This document shows positions 1-8,434 of a stretch of 64,000 nt of DNA, one piece after another. Under the pieces are notes generated by a model. That model had not been told where the DNA came from. It saw only the letters and a program-made list of their open reading frames with translations, and ran no database searches. Both the position numbers and the translations under genes were made by a program. Each line of letters opens with the position of its first letter. Position 1 is the first letter of the stretch. The stretch lies in contig NZ_SNWW01000002.1 of assembly GCF_004362015.1 (NCBI RefSeq), forward strand, positions 434,001 to 498,000. The letters run 5' to 3'. The stretch is from Flavobacterium chryseum. GTDB lineage: Bacteria > Bacteroidota > Bacteroidia > Flavobacteriales > Flavobacteriaceae.

Positions 1-675
1 AATATAAGGCGTTACTATAGAAAGTACAATGTCTATATTGGCATCTGTTGGCAGGTATTTATGCAATTTCATAAAAATAAAACCAATAGCCAAACCTATT
101 CCCACACCACTTATCAGCATCCATCCAAAACTGGTTACAGCATTATACCATACAAATTGTCCGGTTCCTGCAGTTATCAAGGCAAAGCGAAAAATAATAA
201 GCGAAGAGGCATCGTTTAAAAGACTTTCTCCTTCTAAAATTGAAGACATGCGTCGAGGCACTTTTACGAATTTTAAAATGGCACCAACACTCACGGCATC
301 TGGTGGAGAAACAATTCCGCCAAGTAAAAATCCTAATGCCAATGAAAATCCGGGTATAAAATAATTAGTTACAAGCGCTACAGTAAGTGCTGTAAAAAAC
401 ACTACCAAAAATGCAAAACTGGTTATAATACGTCGCCAGCGCCACATTTCTTTCCAGGAAATTTTCCATGATGCTTCATATAATAAAGGCGGAAGGAAAA
501 TAAAAAATATAAGTTCCGGATCGATACGCAACACCGGAATTCCGGGAATAAAACTAATCGCCAGTCCTGCCAAAACCAATAAAACCGGATAAGCAACTTT
601 TATCTTGTTGCTGACCATAATGAGCAAAAGTATGACAAGAACGATACTTAAATAAAACGCAAGATCATTTAACAT
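1..675 (-). CDS. Na+/H+ antiporter, CPA1 family (partial, C-terminus outside window)
   Basis: The minus strand is open from an ATG at 675 to the window edge, giving 225 codons of an incomplete protein. The product is a hydrophobic inner-membrane protein starting MLNDLAFYLSIVLVILLLIM. It has several membrane segments and family-typical stretches such as FFIFLPPLLYEASW (roughly residues 58-71) and GGIVSPPDAVSVGAIL (roughly 115-130), followed by EGESLLNDASSL. These are hallmarks of CPA1 (NhaP/NHE-like) cation:proton antiporters, where the Asp in SPPDA and the Asp in LLND lie in the ion-binding core. It probably exchanges Na+ or K+ for H+ across the cytoplasmic membrane. The next gene in the same direction upstream is the beta-galactosidase, 90 bp away. 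Family assignment is firm, the ion is not. Confidence 0.85.
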   Translation of the reverse strand, partial: MLNDLAFYLSIVLVILLLIMVSNKIKVAYPVLLVLAGLAISFIPGIPVLRIDPELIFFIFLPPLLYEASWKISWKEMWRWRRIITSFAFLVVFFTALTVALVTNYFIPGFSLALGFLLGGIVSPPDAVSVGAILKFVKVPRRMSSILEGESLLNDASSLIIFRFALITAGTGQFVWYNAVTSFGWMLISGVGIGLAIGFIFMKLHKYLPTDANIDIVLSIVTPYI

Positions 676-765
676 TTAGGGGTATTATTTAAGATTATAA
701 ATGGTATTTATTTGAAGACCAATATTAAGAAATATTTTAGAGAAAATAAATGTGAAATTAAAAGA

Positions 766-3594
766 TTACTGTTTCTTAAAAACTAAAATAGATTGCGGTT
801 TTAATCCTTTGGCAGAAGCCGATAAAACAGCTTCAACTGCGTTTTCATCTTTCTGAATAATTATCTGAGCATAACCGTTAAAAAGTTTTCTTTTCCACGG
901 TTCAGATGGCGTAATAACCTGAATAATTCCGGGATCAGTATTCATAACATCCCATTCTTTTACCTTTTGCAATGGCGGCGCAATAATCTGAATTGTGTTT
1001 GCTCCCTGTTTTAAAACTGCGGCGTTAAAAACATATTTTTCAGGATCTTCTGCACTTGGAGCAATTTTATTTCCGTTTACAAAAACAACTGCATTTACGC
1101 CAATTTTTTTATAAAAGAAGTTCACTGTATTTGTTTTTGAATTGTTTTTTAAATCAAATTTCCCTCTGTACACATAGGCCGGAGCCTGATTTTTATAATC
1201 TCTGTCTTTAAAAGCTTCCTTCCAGTTATTTTCTGAATCAGAAGTTTGATTGGGAAGCTCAGCCGAAGCCAGTTTCTTCTCTTCAAAATTAGTGATTGCA
1301 ACAAGCTCTGTTTCCTCAAAAAACTGATCTTTTTCTAACGATGTCGGATTTCCGTTTCCTACGCCCAGAATTTTTCCTCCTTTTATGGCAAAGGTTAGTT
1401 CATTATTTGCAGTTGGTACTTGCAATCCTTTTTTGTCTGTAACTTCTACTGTTACAACAGCTACATTTGCATTTGCCACGTTTTCTTTATCAAGTGTAAG
1501 TTTTATGTTTTCAGCAGCTTCGGTTGTTTTTTGAACTTCTGTCAGTATCTTTTTTCCGTTTTTATAACCAACAGCTTCAAGCGTTCCCGGTTCATAATTC
1601 ACTTTCCATTCTAAATGGCTGTTTACTTCCATTTTCTTTTTTCCGAGGCTTTTTTTGTTCAGGAAAAGTTCTACTTCATCGCAATTTGAATGTACCCAAA
1701 CAGCAATTTCTTTTCCTTCCTTTCCACTCCAGTTCCAATGTGGCATAATGTGCAAAAGAGGCGCATTTCCCCACCATGATTTCAAATAAAACACATTGTC
1801 TTTCGGGAAACCGCAAACATCCATCATTCCAAAATAAGATGTTACCGACGGCCAACCATAAGGCGTTGGTTCTCCGCGATAATCAAATCCCGTCCAGATA
1901 AACATTCCGGCCAAATAAGGTCTTTCTGCATAAAATTTCCAGCCTTCTTCAATGCTGTAAAAAGTTGGACGCGGTTTTTTGTCGTAAGCACTTTGATAAT
2001 GTTTGGCATCATCTGTAAAATAAACACCACGCGTTGCAAAAGTCGAACCTTCCTCCGTTCCCATTCCGGGCTGGTTTTTAAATTGATTTCGGTGCGCATC
2101 AATATCTCCGTTTCCAAGATAATTATAGCCCATAATTTCAACTACAGATGAAATTCCGCTTTTAAAACCACTGCTAATTCCAACCGTTACTGGTCTTGTA
2201 GTATCCATACTTTTAGTAAATCCCTGCATCACATTGGTAATGCGTTCACCAACAATTCCGCCTTCGATATTCCATTCTTCATTTCCAACCGACCAGCAAA
2301 AAATACTTGGGTGGTTGCGGTCACGTTCGATCATTCGCTTTAAATCATTTAAATGATAATCGTTAATTCCCATCAATCGGGTTTCATCAATAACCAACAT
2401 TCCCAATTCATCACAAGCTTTCAATAATTCAGGCGTTGGCGGATGATGCGAGCAACGATAAGCGTTAGATCCCATTTCTTTCAGCTTTTTAATTCGGTAA
2501 TATTGCAATTCATCCGGCAAAGCGGTTCCTATTCCTGCATGATCCTGATGATTGTTGGTTCCTTTTAATTTTACCGGTTTTCCGTTAAGAAAAAATCCTT
2601 TTTCTGCATCAAATCGAATGGTTCTGATTCCGAATGGCGTTTCATAACGATCAATTATTTTTCCTTCTTGCTTAATCTGAGTAATTAATCGGTATAAATT
2701 TGGCGTTTCAATATCCCATAACAACGCATTTTGAACCTTTAATTTTGAAGTATAAGTTGATGATTTGTAAAATTCCGGAGCTGTTGCATTTTCTGTTTTC
2801 ACTGCTACTTCTTTTCCGGAAGCATCCTGAATACTTTGCAATATCTCAAATTGACCTTTATAATTTCCTTTATTTTCAATAGTAACTACTGCCGAAATTT
2901 CAGCATTATTTTCTTTAATTTCTAAGGTTACATAAGTTCCGTTTGTTGCAACATGAAGCGGATTTGTTTTTTGCAAATACACGTGTCTGTAAATTCCCGC
3001 GCCTTCATAAAACCAGCCTTCTTCCATAGAAGCATCAACGCGAACTACAATTGTATTTTCTCCGCCATAATTTGCGTAAGCCGTAACATCATATTCAAAT
3101 CCGTTGTAACCGCTTTCTTCTGTTCCGAGGAAATAGCCATTAAAAAATACTTTTGAATTTCTAAAAACACCATCAAATTTTAAAGAGATAATTTTGCCTT
3201 TATCACTTTCCGGAATGCTGATTTTTTTACGGTACCAGCCAATGCTTTTCTCAGGGAAATTTTTTCCTGCCGTTTTAAATCCGTGACTGTAACTCGCTTT
3301 CTCACTAAAAGATTGTTCTACAGCCCAATCGTGCGGAAGATCTAATTTTCTCCAGGCGCGATCATCAAATCCTGTTGCTGCGGGTCCGTCTCCAAATCCG
3401 GTTTTCGTTAAATAAGAAAAATATCCGGTTGCATGACCAAAATCTTTTTGGGTATCGTACAAATGCCCAAACGAAAAACGCCAGTCTTTATCGATTAAAG
3501 TTAGTTCTCTTTCTGATTTACTTTGTGCTGAAGCATAGCACGATATCAAAAAAATAAAATAGAACAGAATTCCTTTTGAAGAAATAGTTTTCAT
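766..3594 (-). CDS. Glycoside hydrolase family 2 beta-galactosidase
   Basis: This 942-residue secreted GH2 enzyme begins with a signal peptide (residues 1-23, ending ASAQ). The order is an N-terminal sugar-binding jelly roll (about 30-210), an immunoglobulin-like domain (about 212-325), the TIM barrel (about 326-600), and C-terminal beta domains of the DUF4982 type. The acid/base is Glu439 in SVGNEEW. The nucleophile is probably Glu514 in GMGTEEG. NHQDHAG (348-354) and RCSHHP (380-385) are typical active-site loops. It should release terminal beta-galactosyl residues in the periplasm or on the surface. No SusC/D genes are adjacent, so the polysaccharide source is not evident. The exact substrate (galactoside, glucuronide or other) cannot be told from sequence alone. 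Confidence 0.88.
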   Translation of the reverse strand: MKTISSKGILFYFIFLISCYASAQSKSERELTLIDKDWRFSFGHLYDTQKDFGHATGYFSYLTKTGFGDGPAATGFDDRAWRKLDLPHDWAVEQSFSEKASYSHGFKTAGKNFPEKSIGWYRKKISIPESDKGKIISLKFDGVFRNSKVFFNGYFLGTEESGYNGFEYDVTAYANYGGENTIVVRVDASMEEGWFYEGAGIYRHVYLQKTNPLHVATNGTYVTLEIKENNAEISAVVTIENKGNYKGQFEILQSIQDASGKEVAVKTENATAPEFYKSSTYTSKLKVQNALLWDIETPNLYRLITQIKQEGKIIDRYETPFGIRTIRFDAEKGFFLNGKPVKLKGTNNHQDHAGIGTALPDELQYYRIKKLKEMGSNAYRCSHHPPTPELLKACDELGMLVIDETRLMGINDYHLNDLKRMIERDRNHPSIFCWSVGNEEWNIEGGIVGERITNVMQGFTKSMDTTRPVTVGISSGFKSGISSVVEIMGYNYLGNGDIDAHRNQFKNQPGMGTEEGSTFATRGVYFTDDAKHYQSAYDKKPRPTFYSIEEGWKFYAERPYLAGMFIWTGFDYRGEPTPYGWPSVTSYFGMMDVCGFPKDNVFYLKSWWGNAPLLHIMPHWNWSGKEGKEIAVWVHSNCDEVELFLNKKSLGKKKMEVNSHLEWKVNYEPGTLEAVGYKNGKKILTEVQKTTEAAENIKLTLDKENVANANVAVVTVEVTDKKGLQVPTANNELTFAIKGGKILGVGNGNPTSLEKDQFFEETELVAITNFEEKKLASAELPNQTSDSENNWKEAFKDRDYKNQAPAYVYRGKFDLKNNSKTNTVNFFYKKIGVNAVVFVNGNKIAPSAEDPEKYVFNAAVLKQGANTIQIIAPPLQKVKEWDVMNTDPGIIQVITPSEPWKRKLFNGYAQIIIQKDENAVEAVLSASAKGLKPQSILVFKKQ

Positions 3595-3818
3595 AAATAA
3601 GCGTTTAACTAATTTGTTTTGGAAATAGCGATAAAAATATTCTTTTTAAACCGAATAAAATAATAGTATTTCATCAAAATATGATTGTTTCTGCTTAAGA
3701 ATAATAACTGAAAATTAGGCATCAAAAAATTTAGAATCATTCTATCAACCGTTCGTTACCGAATATTATTCTTTTGATGTAATTTTATGTAGAAATCCAA
3801 TAAAAGACAAATAATCTT

Positions 3819-4202
3819 ATGAGTGTTATAAAAGATAAAAATACGCTTCTTAGCACTATTAAGCGTATAGATGAGAAGATTGATAAACTAAATGATCAAA
3901 AAATAATTGCTTTTTTTGAGCATCTTGGATTAACTGACAGAGCCGATATCCCGAAGGATTTCCTGAAATGGGAAACGATACTTATTGTTGTTCCTGACCG
4001 ACATATTTCGCATGAATTAAAATTCTTTAAATACTCTATTTCAAGAATTTCGTTTGTTACGAATCCGTATGCGCAAAAAATTCATATTTATGATTTTAAA
4101 GAATGGAATGCCATAACCAGAAACAAAACCCAATTTCAGGTTCGGGAAATGCTAAAAACAAGTTTTGGCGGTGTTAGAAATAGCATCGACGGAATGAACT
4201 AA
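3819..4202 (+). CDS. Hypothetical protein, 127 aa, upstream of ChrB/AraC fusion
   Basis: I do not recognise this 127-residue soluble protein. It has no signal peptide or membrane segment. An N-terminal helical stretch (about 1-45, rich in Lys, Asp and Leu) could form a short coiled coil. It is followed by a mixed alpha/beta part with the strand-like segments TILIVVPD and KIHIYDF. It lies 25 bp before the ChrB-AraC fusion on the same strand, so the two are probably co-transcribed. ChrB proteins normally carry an extra N-terminal domain. I looked for resemblance to that domain and did not see a convincing one. The start ATG at 3819 is the first in frame and follows an A-rich leader. Confidence 0.7.
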   Translation: MSVIKDKNTLLSTIKRIDEKIDKLNDQKIIAFFEHLGLTDRADIPKDFLKWETILIVVPDRHISHELKFFKYSISRISFVTNPYAQKIHIYDFKEWNAITRNKTQFQVREMLKTSFGGVRNSIDGMN

Positions 4203-4227
4203 CTTTGGTTTTTAAGAACTTTTCAAA

Positions 4228-5094
4228 ATGAAATGGATTACCAGAGAAAGACCAAAAATTGACCGAATTGCTTGTCCGTGGCTTATCAAAAAGTTTGTTG
4301 ATCATGATGCTGAATTTATATTTGTACCTTTTGATACTGTTTTAACTAAAGCAAAAGAATTAGATGCAATTCCGTTTGATATTCCTAATGTAGAATTTAC
4401 GCATTATAATGAAGAATGTACTTTTGATTATATTATAAAAAAGTACAAAATCGACGATCCTGCAGTTTTAATCATGTCTAAAATTGTTCGTGGTGCTGAT
4501 ACGGACCGACACGATATTGCAAAAGAATCTGCCGGGCTATGGGCAATTTCTGCTGGTCTTTCGCACAATATAACAGACGATTCTGAATTGTTAAAAAACG
4601 GAATGCTTATTTATGATGCGCTCTACAGTTGGGCAACTCATTTATACCAACAAAAGCATTTGCAGAATAGCCCTTTCGAAAGTTTACTTCATGAAGTTTA
4701 CAACAAATTTTTGTCTGAGAAAAAGTCAAACAAAAAAACACCTTCATGGGTTAAGGATTTGAAAGAAATCATTCAGGATCAAATAGATACACAATTTGCT
4801 TTTGATCTTAAAAAAATATCGAGTGATTTAGAACTTAATCCTTCTTATTTATCGAGAGAATTTTCTAAATATTTTGAAGATCTTAATTTTGGGGAATATG
4901 TTAGAAAATTACGCATCGAAAAAGCCATAAATCTCATTCAGAATTCAACTTACACGCTTACCGAAATTGCTTACATGACGGGGTTTTCAGATCAAAGTCA
5001 CTTTACGAGAATATTTAAATTGCATACTGGCAAAAATCCTTCTTCGTATAGAAAAAATGCGCTAAAAAGTAATTCAGATACAAAACGTAAATAG
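4228..5094 (+). CDS. ChrB C-terminal-type domain fused to AraC DNA-binding domain
   Basis: The first ~140 residues look like the chromate-resistance ChrB C-terminal domain: start MKWITRERPKIDRIACPWLI, then FVPF, HYNEECTFD (59-67), and IVRGADTDRHDIA (86-98). The last ~105 residues are an AraC/XylS DNA-binding domain. Its first helix-turn-helix is about 193-214 (DLKKISSDLELNPSYLSREF). Its second is about 243-264 and carries the family signature EIAYMTGFSDQSHFTRIFK, followed by TGKNPSSYRK. The design suggests a cytoplasmic one-component regulator whose sensor half is a ChrB-like domain. Likely targets are the neighbouring 127-residue gene and the secreted protein that follows 59 bp downstream. 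The ligand is unknown. No chrA chromate transporter is present nearby. Domain calls are from motifs I recognise, not from a search. Confidence 0.8.
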   Translation: MKWITRERPKIDRIACPWLIKKFVDHDAEFIFVPFDTVLTKAKELDAIPFDIPNVEFTHYNEECTFDYIIKKYKIDDPAVLIMSKIVRGADTDRHDIAKESAGLWAISAGLSHNITDDSELLKNGMLIYDALYSWATHLYQQKHLQNSPFESLLHEVYNKFLSEKKSNKKTPSWVKDLKEIIQDQIDTQFAFDLKKISSDLELNPSYLSREFSKYFEDLNFGEYVRKLRIEKAINLIQNSTYTLTEIAYMTGFSDQSHFTRIFKLHTGKNPSSYRKNALKSNSDTKRK

Positions 5095-5122
5095 CGTTCT
5101 ATTTATCTCTTTTAAGTATACA

Positions 5123-5130
5123 TAGTTTTG
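5123..5130 (+). promoter_or_regulatory. Possible -7 element (TAnnTTTG)
   Basis: TAGTTTTG fits the Bacteroidota -7 consensus and lies 23 bp before the start of the secreted 166-residue protein. No TTG is seen at the expected distance upstream, so this is weak. Confidence 0.3.
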
Positions 5131-5153
5131 TTTTTTAATAAAACCAAACTATC

Positions 5154-5654
5154 ATGACTTTTTTAAAACACACTGCATTACTTATTTTATTTTTCTTCAG
5201 TACCATTGGATTTTCTCAAACTACATATCCAAAAATAACGGGATATTTTGGAATACTTCATCCTATTTTGACTGTTAGTAATGAACAGACCAACTTAAAT
5301 TTCAGAGATTATTATGCGGTAGGTTTTCCAACGGGAATCAACATTTGGAAGAATCAAAAAATAGGTTTTTCTTTTGAAATTGTTCCAAATATAAAAGATG
5401 AAAATGGCACTGATAAAGTCACCAATATTTTATTTCATCCGGGCGTTTTAGTTGCTTTAGGAAATGGTTATACATTTGCCGGAAGGCTGGCTTTTGAAAG
5501 CGGTGGAAGATACGGTGTTACGCCTGTCCTTAACAAAACCGTGATTAAAGGCGAAAATTGCAGTTATTTTGTGGCAGTTCCTTTGCCGGTACGTTTTGGC
5601 AACAATCATCCTGCTACTTTTACGGCGGGTTTTCAATTTGGAATTGCTTTTTAA
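5154..5654 (+). CDS. Secreted hypothetical protein, probable small beta-barrel
   Basis: This 166-residue protein has a clear signal peptide (residues 1-21, cleaved after GFSQ). The mature part alternates hydrophobic and polar residues with many Tyr, Phe and Gly and ends GFQFGIAF, with a terminal aromatic. That is the usual look of a small outer-membrane beta-barrel. It follows the ChrB/AraC fusion by 59 bp on the same strand and could be its regulatory target or operon partner. There is no known family that I can name with confidence. It has one Cys only (in GENCSYF). Confidence 0.7.
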   Translation: MTFLKHTALLILFFFSTIGFSQTTYPKITGYFGILHPILTVSNEQTNLNFRDYYAVGFPTGINIWKNQKIGFSFEIVPNIKDENGTDKVTNILFHPGVLVALGNGYTFAGRLAFESGGRYGVTPVLNKTVIKGENCSYFVAVPLPVRFGNNHPATFTAGFQFGIAF

Positions 5655-5700
5655 AGCTTAAATAATAACACTTGTTAATCTTTGTCAAAGATAATTCTAT

Positions 5701-5790
5701 TGTCATTCCGAGGAACGAAAAATCTCCATAACGAGAATCGACAATCTTTGTAGCATTACTTGCGGAGATTCCCCGTTGCTCGGAATGACA
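5701..5790. repeat. Hairpin repeat, TGTCATTCCGAG family, copy 1
   Basis: The outer ends TGTCATTCCGAG and CTCGGAATGACA are exact reverse complements, and imperfect pairing continues inward (AACGA...AATCTCC with GGAGATT). Related elements are at 20221-20323 and 20355-20454. It lies between two convergent genes and may also end transcription. Confidence 0.8.
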
Positions 5791-5804
5791 AACTAGAACT
5801 AGTT

Positions 5805-6278
5805 TTATTCAATAATTTCAAATAGTTTAATGAACTTTTGTTCTAGTTTTTTCCTTTTTCTTTCCTCTCTCCATCTCGAATAAAAAGCCATAAAAAGCAA
5901 AAACAAATTCACAATTGTAGACGCTCGCCTAAGTCCTCTTGCAAAAAAGAGAAAAAATATATTAATTGCCAGAATAAGGATTATTGGAGAATAATACGCC
6001 CAAATTAATTGAGCTTTACTGTTTGGTTCAACAGTGTAATTTATTTTAATTACATTATTAACGTTTTTATAATTTCCTTTTACAATAAAATGTGTTGGTG
6101 ATGTTGTTGAATTTACAGTTAATCGAAAACTTTTATCATCAAAAAGTCCATAGAAAGGCTTTACTCCTCGAAATTTAGGATATAGCCTCAATAAACTTAA
6201 ATTTATTTTAAGCGAGCCTATTTCTGTATTGTTTTCTAATCTTTTACGGAATTCCGATAAACTAAGTTTTGATTCCAT
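5805..6278 (-). CDS. Hypothetical membrane protein, 157 aa
   Basis: I do not recognise this protein. Residues 1-85 are a soluble domain with alternating hydrophobic residues. It is followed by two membrane segments (about 92-112 and 118-134), then a Lys/Arg-rich coil (WREERKRKKLEQKF) and a short acidic tail. The positive cluster after the second segment suggests both ends lie in the cytoplasm. The gene follows the 363-residue membrane-protein gene by 38 bp on the same strand, so the pair is probably one transcript. Confidence 0.65.
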   Translation of the reverse strand: MESKLSLSEFRKRLENNTEIGSLKINLSLLRLYPKFRGVKPFYGLFDDKSFRLTVNSTTSPTHFIVKGNYKNVNNVIKINYTVEPNSKAQLIWAYYSPIILILAINIFFLFFARGLRRASTIVNLFLLFMAFYSRWREERKRKKLEQKFIKLFEIIE

Positions 6279-6316
6279 TATGAATATTAATTCGTTTACT
6301 GCATATTATAAAATTA

Positions 6317-7408
6317 TCACTTCAATCTTCCTAACTCTATTTTTCCATAAATAGCTCCCACGGCTTCAAAAACTTCATTTTGATTTTCAATTAACGTCCA
6401 ACCTTTCTTCGAAAGTTCATTTCTTACTTCCTGTTCAGATTTTCCTTTTATAAAATGATAATTACAAAAATCCAAAACTTCAACCGGAATTTTTTCTAAT
6501 TGATACGTTGTTATTATTGAAAGTAACCTTAAAAATGCCACATAATAAGTTAATACTAATTGCACAATCCAGCTTACAATCAACCCTATCCAACCGGTAT
6601 TTAAGGTTTTGATTGTTAAACCTTGTTCCAATCTAATTTTTAAAAATTCGAAAAAACTGATTCTTTCTAAGTTGTTTTCAAGTAAAATAATTTCAAACTG
6701 AAAATATTGATTGGAAAAATAAGTTAGAAAAACCATTCCCATTAATAAATATTCCATCTTTTTAATCTCTGTAAAATTGGACCATTTTATCAAATATTTT
6801 AATAAATAGGCCAACGAAATTCCAACCAAAACTTCAAAAACTCCAATGAAATAAATTCCGTGAATAGAAATTGTTGCAATTACCAAACCAAGTAGTAGGG
6901 ATATAATTAAACTTCCAATTGATACAATTGAAAAATTCTTTTTTCTTGATGCATGTGGCGCAGGCAAATGATCCGGAATTACGTAATCATCCCAATTATT
7001 CTTCGCTTCAGTTTCCTTTTCCAATTCGTTCAAAGCTTCTCTGTCAAATTCATTTTCAGTCTCCTTAAAAGCATGAATAAACAATTTCACCCTTTTAGAA
7101 TTTCTCCCATTATCCCACATTTCATTTCCTAAAGATTCACTTTTTACTTCGACATTTCCATGATTAAAAGTAATTGTAATAGCTTCAGTCCATCTTTCAA
7201 TTCCTAATGACTTTTCCTTTCTTTTTGCTTCAATCGACTTTTCATCTTTATATACGATATCCCAGCCTAATTTTAAAATTGTTTTTTCTACAATAGGAAT
7301 AAAAATCGTTTGACTCAATGATGTGTGAAAATCTTCTTTATACTTTGGCGACCCAAAACTATGTTTTCTAATAATAGTTCTTTCGTAATCTTTTAATCTC
7401 TCTTCCAT
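6317..7408 (-). CDS. Hypothetical multi-pass membrane protein, 363 aa
   Basis: No family is recognised. Residues 1-150 are soluble and highly charged. They include a compact segment (about 40-115) with WDIVYKDEKSIEAKRK and ITFNHGNVEVKSES, which may be a small beta-rich domain. About five hydrophobic segments follow between 158 and 300. The soluble tail (315-363) reads EVLDFCNYHFIKGKSEQEVRNELSKKGW and could be a small helical domain. It is probably co-transcribed with the 157-residue membrane-protein gene 38 bp downstream. Expression and function are unknown. Codon usage looks like that of neighbouring genes, and there are no signs of transfer. Confidence 0.65.
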   Translation of the reverse strand: MEERLKDYERTIIRKHSFGSPKYKEDFHTSLSQTIFIPIVEKTILKLGWDIVYKDEKSIEAKRKEKSLGIERWTEAITITFNHGNVEVKSESLGNEMWDNGRNSKRVKLFIHAFKETENEFDREALNELEKETEAKNNWDDYVIPDHLPAPHASRKKNFSIVSIGSLIISLLLGLVIATISIHGIYFIGVFEVLVGISLAYLLKYLIKWSNFTEIKKMEYLLMGMVFLTYFSNQYFQFEIILLENNLERISFFEFLKIRLEQGLTIKTLNTGWIGLIVSWIVQLVLTYYVAFLRLLSIITTYQLEKIPVEVLDFCNYHFIKGKSEQEVRNELSKKGWTLIENQNEVFEAVGAIYGKIELGRLK

Positions 7409-7491
7409 TATTTTTTATTAATTGTAAGTTTTTCTGCAAACATGAAATATTTCCCGAAATATCAAAACCTGATACAATTTTATTTCACTTT

Positions 7492-7983
7492 TTACTGCCC
7501 AAGCAAACTCTTAACCATTTCATTCAAAGCATTTCCGTGAATGTTTTTCGCTACGATAATTCCGTTTTTATCAATTAGAAAATTTAATGGTACAGATTGA
7601 AGCATGTAATCTCCAACAACCGGAGATTTCCAGTATTTTAAATCGCTTACTTGTGTCCACGGTAATTTTTGTTTGGCAATTGCAGCTAACCAAAGCGGCT
7701 TTTTAGTATCCATAGAAACACTGTAAATCGTAAATTTATCAGGATATGCATTGTACAATTTTATCAATTCCGGTTGTTCTTTAATAGAAGGTCCACACCA
7801 TGATGCCCAGAAATCTACTAACACTAATTCTCCTCTTAAAGAAGAAAGTACAACGTTGTTTCCTGTTGGATCCGGAAGATCGATTTCGGGAGCGATATCG
7901 CCTATGTCAGTTCCTATAACCTGAGCTTTTGAACTTGTTATTACACAACATAAAAATGCTAAAATGAGTAGAGTTTTTTTCAT
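7492..7983 (-). CDS. TlpA-like thioredoxin-fold protein with CGPS active site
   Basis: This 163-residue protein has a signal peptide (1-20, ending SSKA) and a TlpA/AhpC-TSA thioredoxin fold. Features are DIAPEIDLPD, LRGELVLVDFWASWCGP (50-65), and the cis-proline loop SVPLNFLID (about 134). The usual WCxPC motif is WCGPS here: Cys63 is present but the resolving Cys is Ser66. It could therefore be a monothiol reductase or isomerase, or a non-redox member. It probably acts in the periplasm, since no lipobox is seen (the cysteines at 12-13 sit inside the hydrophobic core of the leader). The neighbour upstream is the divergent ArsR gene. Confidence 0.82.
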   Translation of the reverse strand: MKKTLLILAFLCCVITSSKAQVIGTDIGDIAPEIDLPDPTGNNVVLSSLRGELVLVDFWASWCGPSIKEQPELIKLYNAYPDKFTIYSVSMDTKKPLWLAAIAKQKLPWTQVSDLKYWKSPVVGDYMLQSVPLNFLIDKNGIIVAKNIHGNALNEMVKSLLGQ

Positions 7984-8091
7984 AATGGATTAGTTTATTT
8001 TAGTTTGAGGCTTTTTAATCTACGAGCAAATATAAAACATCTTTTAATATATGCTCCCATCATAAAATTATCCTAAATATTTTTTACTTAA

Positions 8092-8121
8092 TTGGTATAT
8101 CGGGAAAAGTCGATATATTTG
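8092..8121 (+). promoter_or_regulatory. Promoter of arsR-type gene with embedded palindromic operator
   Basis: TTG at 8092-8094 and TATATTTG at 8114-8121 are separated by 19 bp, a full match to the Flavobacterium promoter consensus. Between and over them lies a perfect inverted repeat, TATATCG (8096-8102) and CGATATA (8111-8117), with an 8-bp spacer. The ATG begins only 4 bp after the -7 box, so the transcript may be leaderless. This layout is typical of an auto-repressed ArsR gene. Confidence 0.65.
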
Positions 8122-8125
8122 CAAC

Positions 8126-8428
8126 ATGGAACATATAGAAATCTTTAAAGCATTATCTAACAAGTCGAGATTGCAAATGTTGGAATGGTTAAAAAATCCC
8201 GAAATAAACTTTCCGGAGCAACTCCAGCATGCAGGATTTGAACACGGAGTTTGTGTTGGACAGATTCAGGCGAAAGCCGGATTAACACAATCAACAGTTT
8301 CTGAATATCTATCTATTTTACAGCGTGCAGGCTTTATAGAAGCGACTCGCGTTGGACAATGGACTTACTATAAACGCAACGAAGGTGCCTTTGAAGCACT
8401 CAGTAAATTAATTCAATCTAATTTGTAA
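8126..8428 (+). CDS. ArsR-family winged-helix transcriptional regulator
   Basis: This 100-residue protein has the ArsR/SmtB fold: EIFKALSNKSRLQMLEWL (5-22), the recognition helix AGLTQSTVSEYLSILQRAG (51-69), and the wing RVGQWTYYKRNE. It lacks the classical ELCVCDL metal motif. It has a single Cys, Cys43 in GVCVGQI just before the recognition helix, which may sense redox or electrophile stress. The gene is 6 bp before an Old Yellow Enzyme reductase on the same strand, so it likely controls that reductase. The palindrome in its own promoter suggests autoregulation. DNA binding is firm from sequence, the inducer is inferred. Confidence 0.88.
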   Translation: MEHIEIFKALSNKSRLQMLEWLKNPEINFPEQLQHAGFEHGVCVGQIQAKAGLTQSTVSEYLSILQRAGFIEATRVGQWTYYKRNEGAFEALSKLIQSNL

Positions 8429-8434
8429 ATTACT

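Noticed and set aside
29..364. A 111-codon plus-strand reading frame at the left edge
   Set aside because: The opposite strand encodes a clear CPA1 antiporter across the same bases. The plus-strand product has no family features.
4228..5094. Chromate-resistance operon
   Set aside because: There is a ChrB-like domain but no chrA transporter, and the DNA-binding part is AraC type, so chromate as the signal is not supported.
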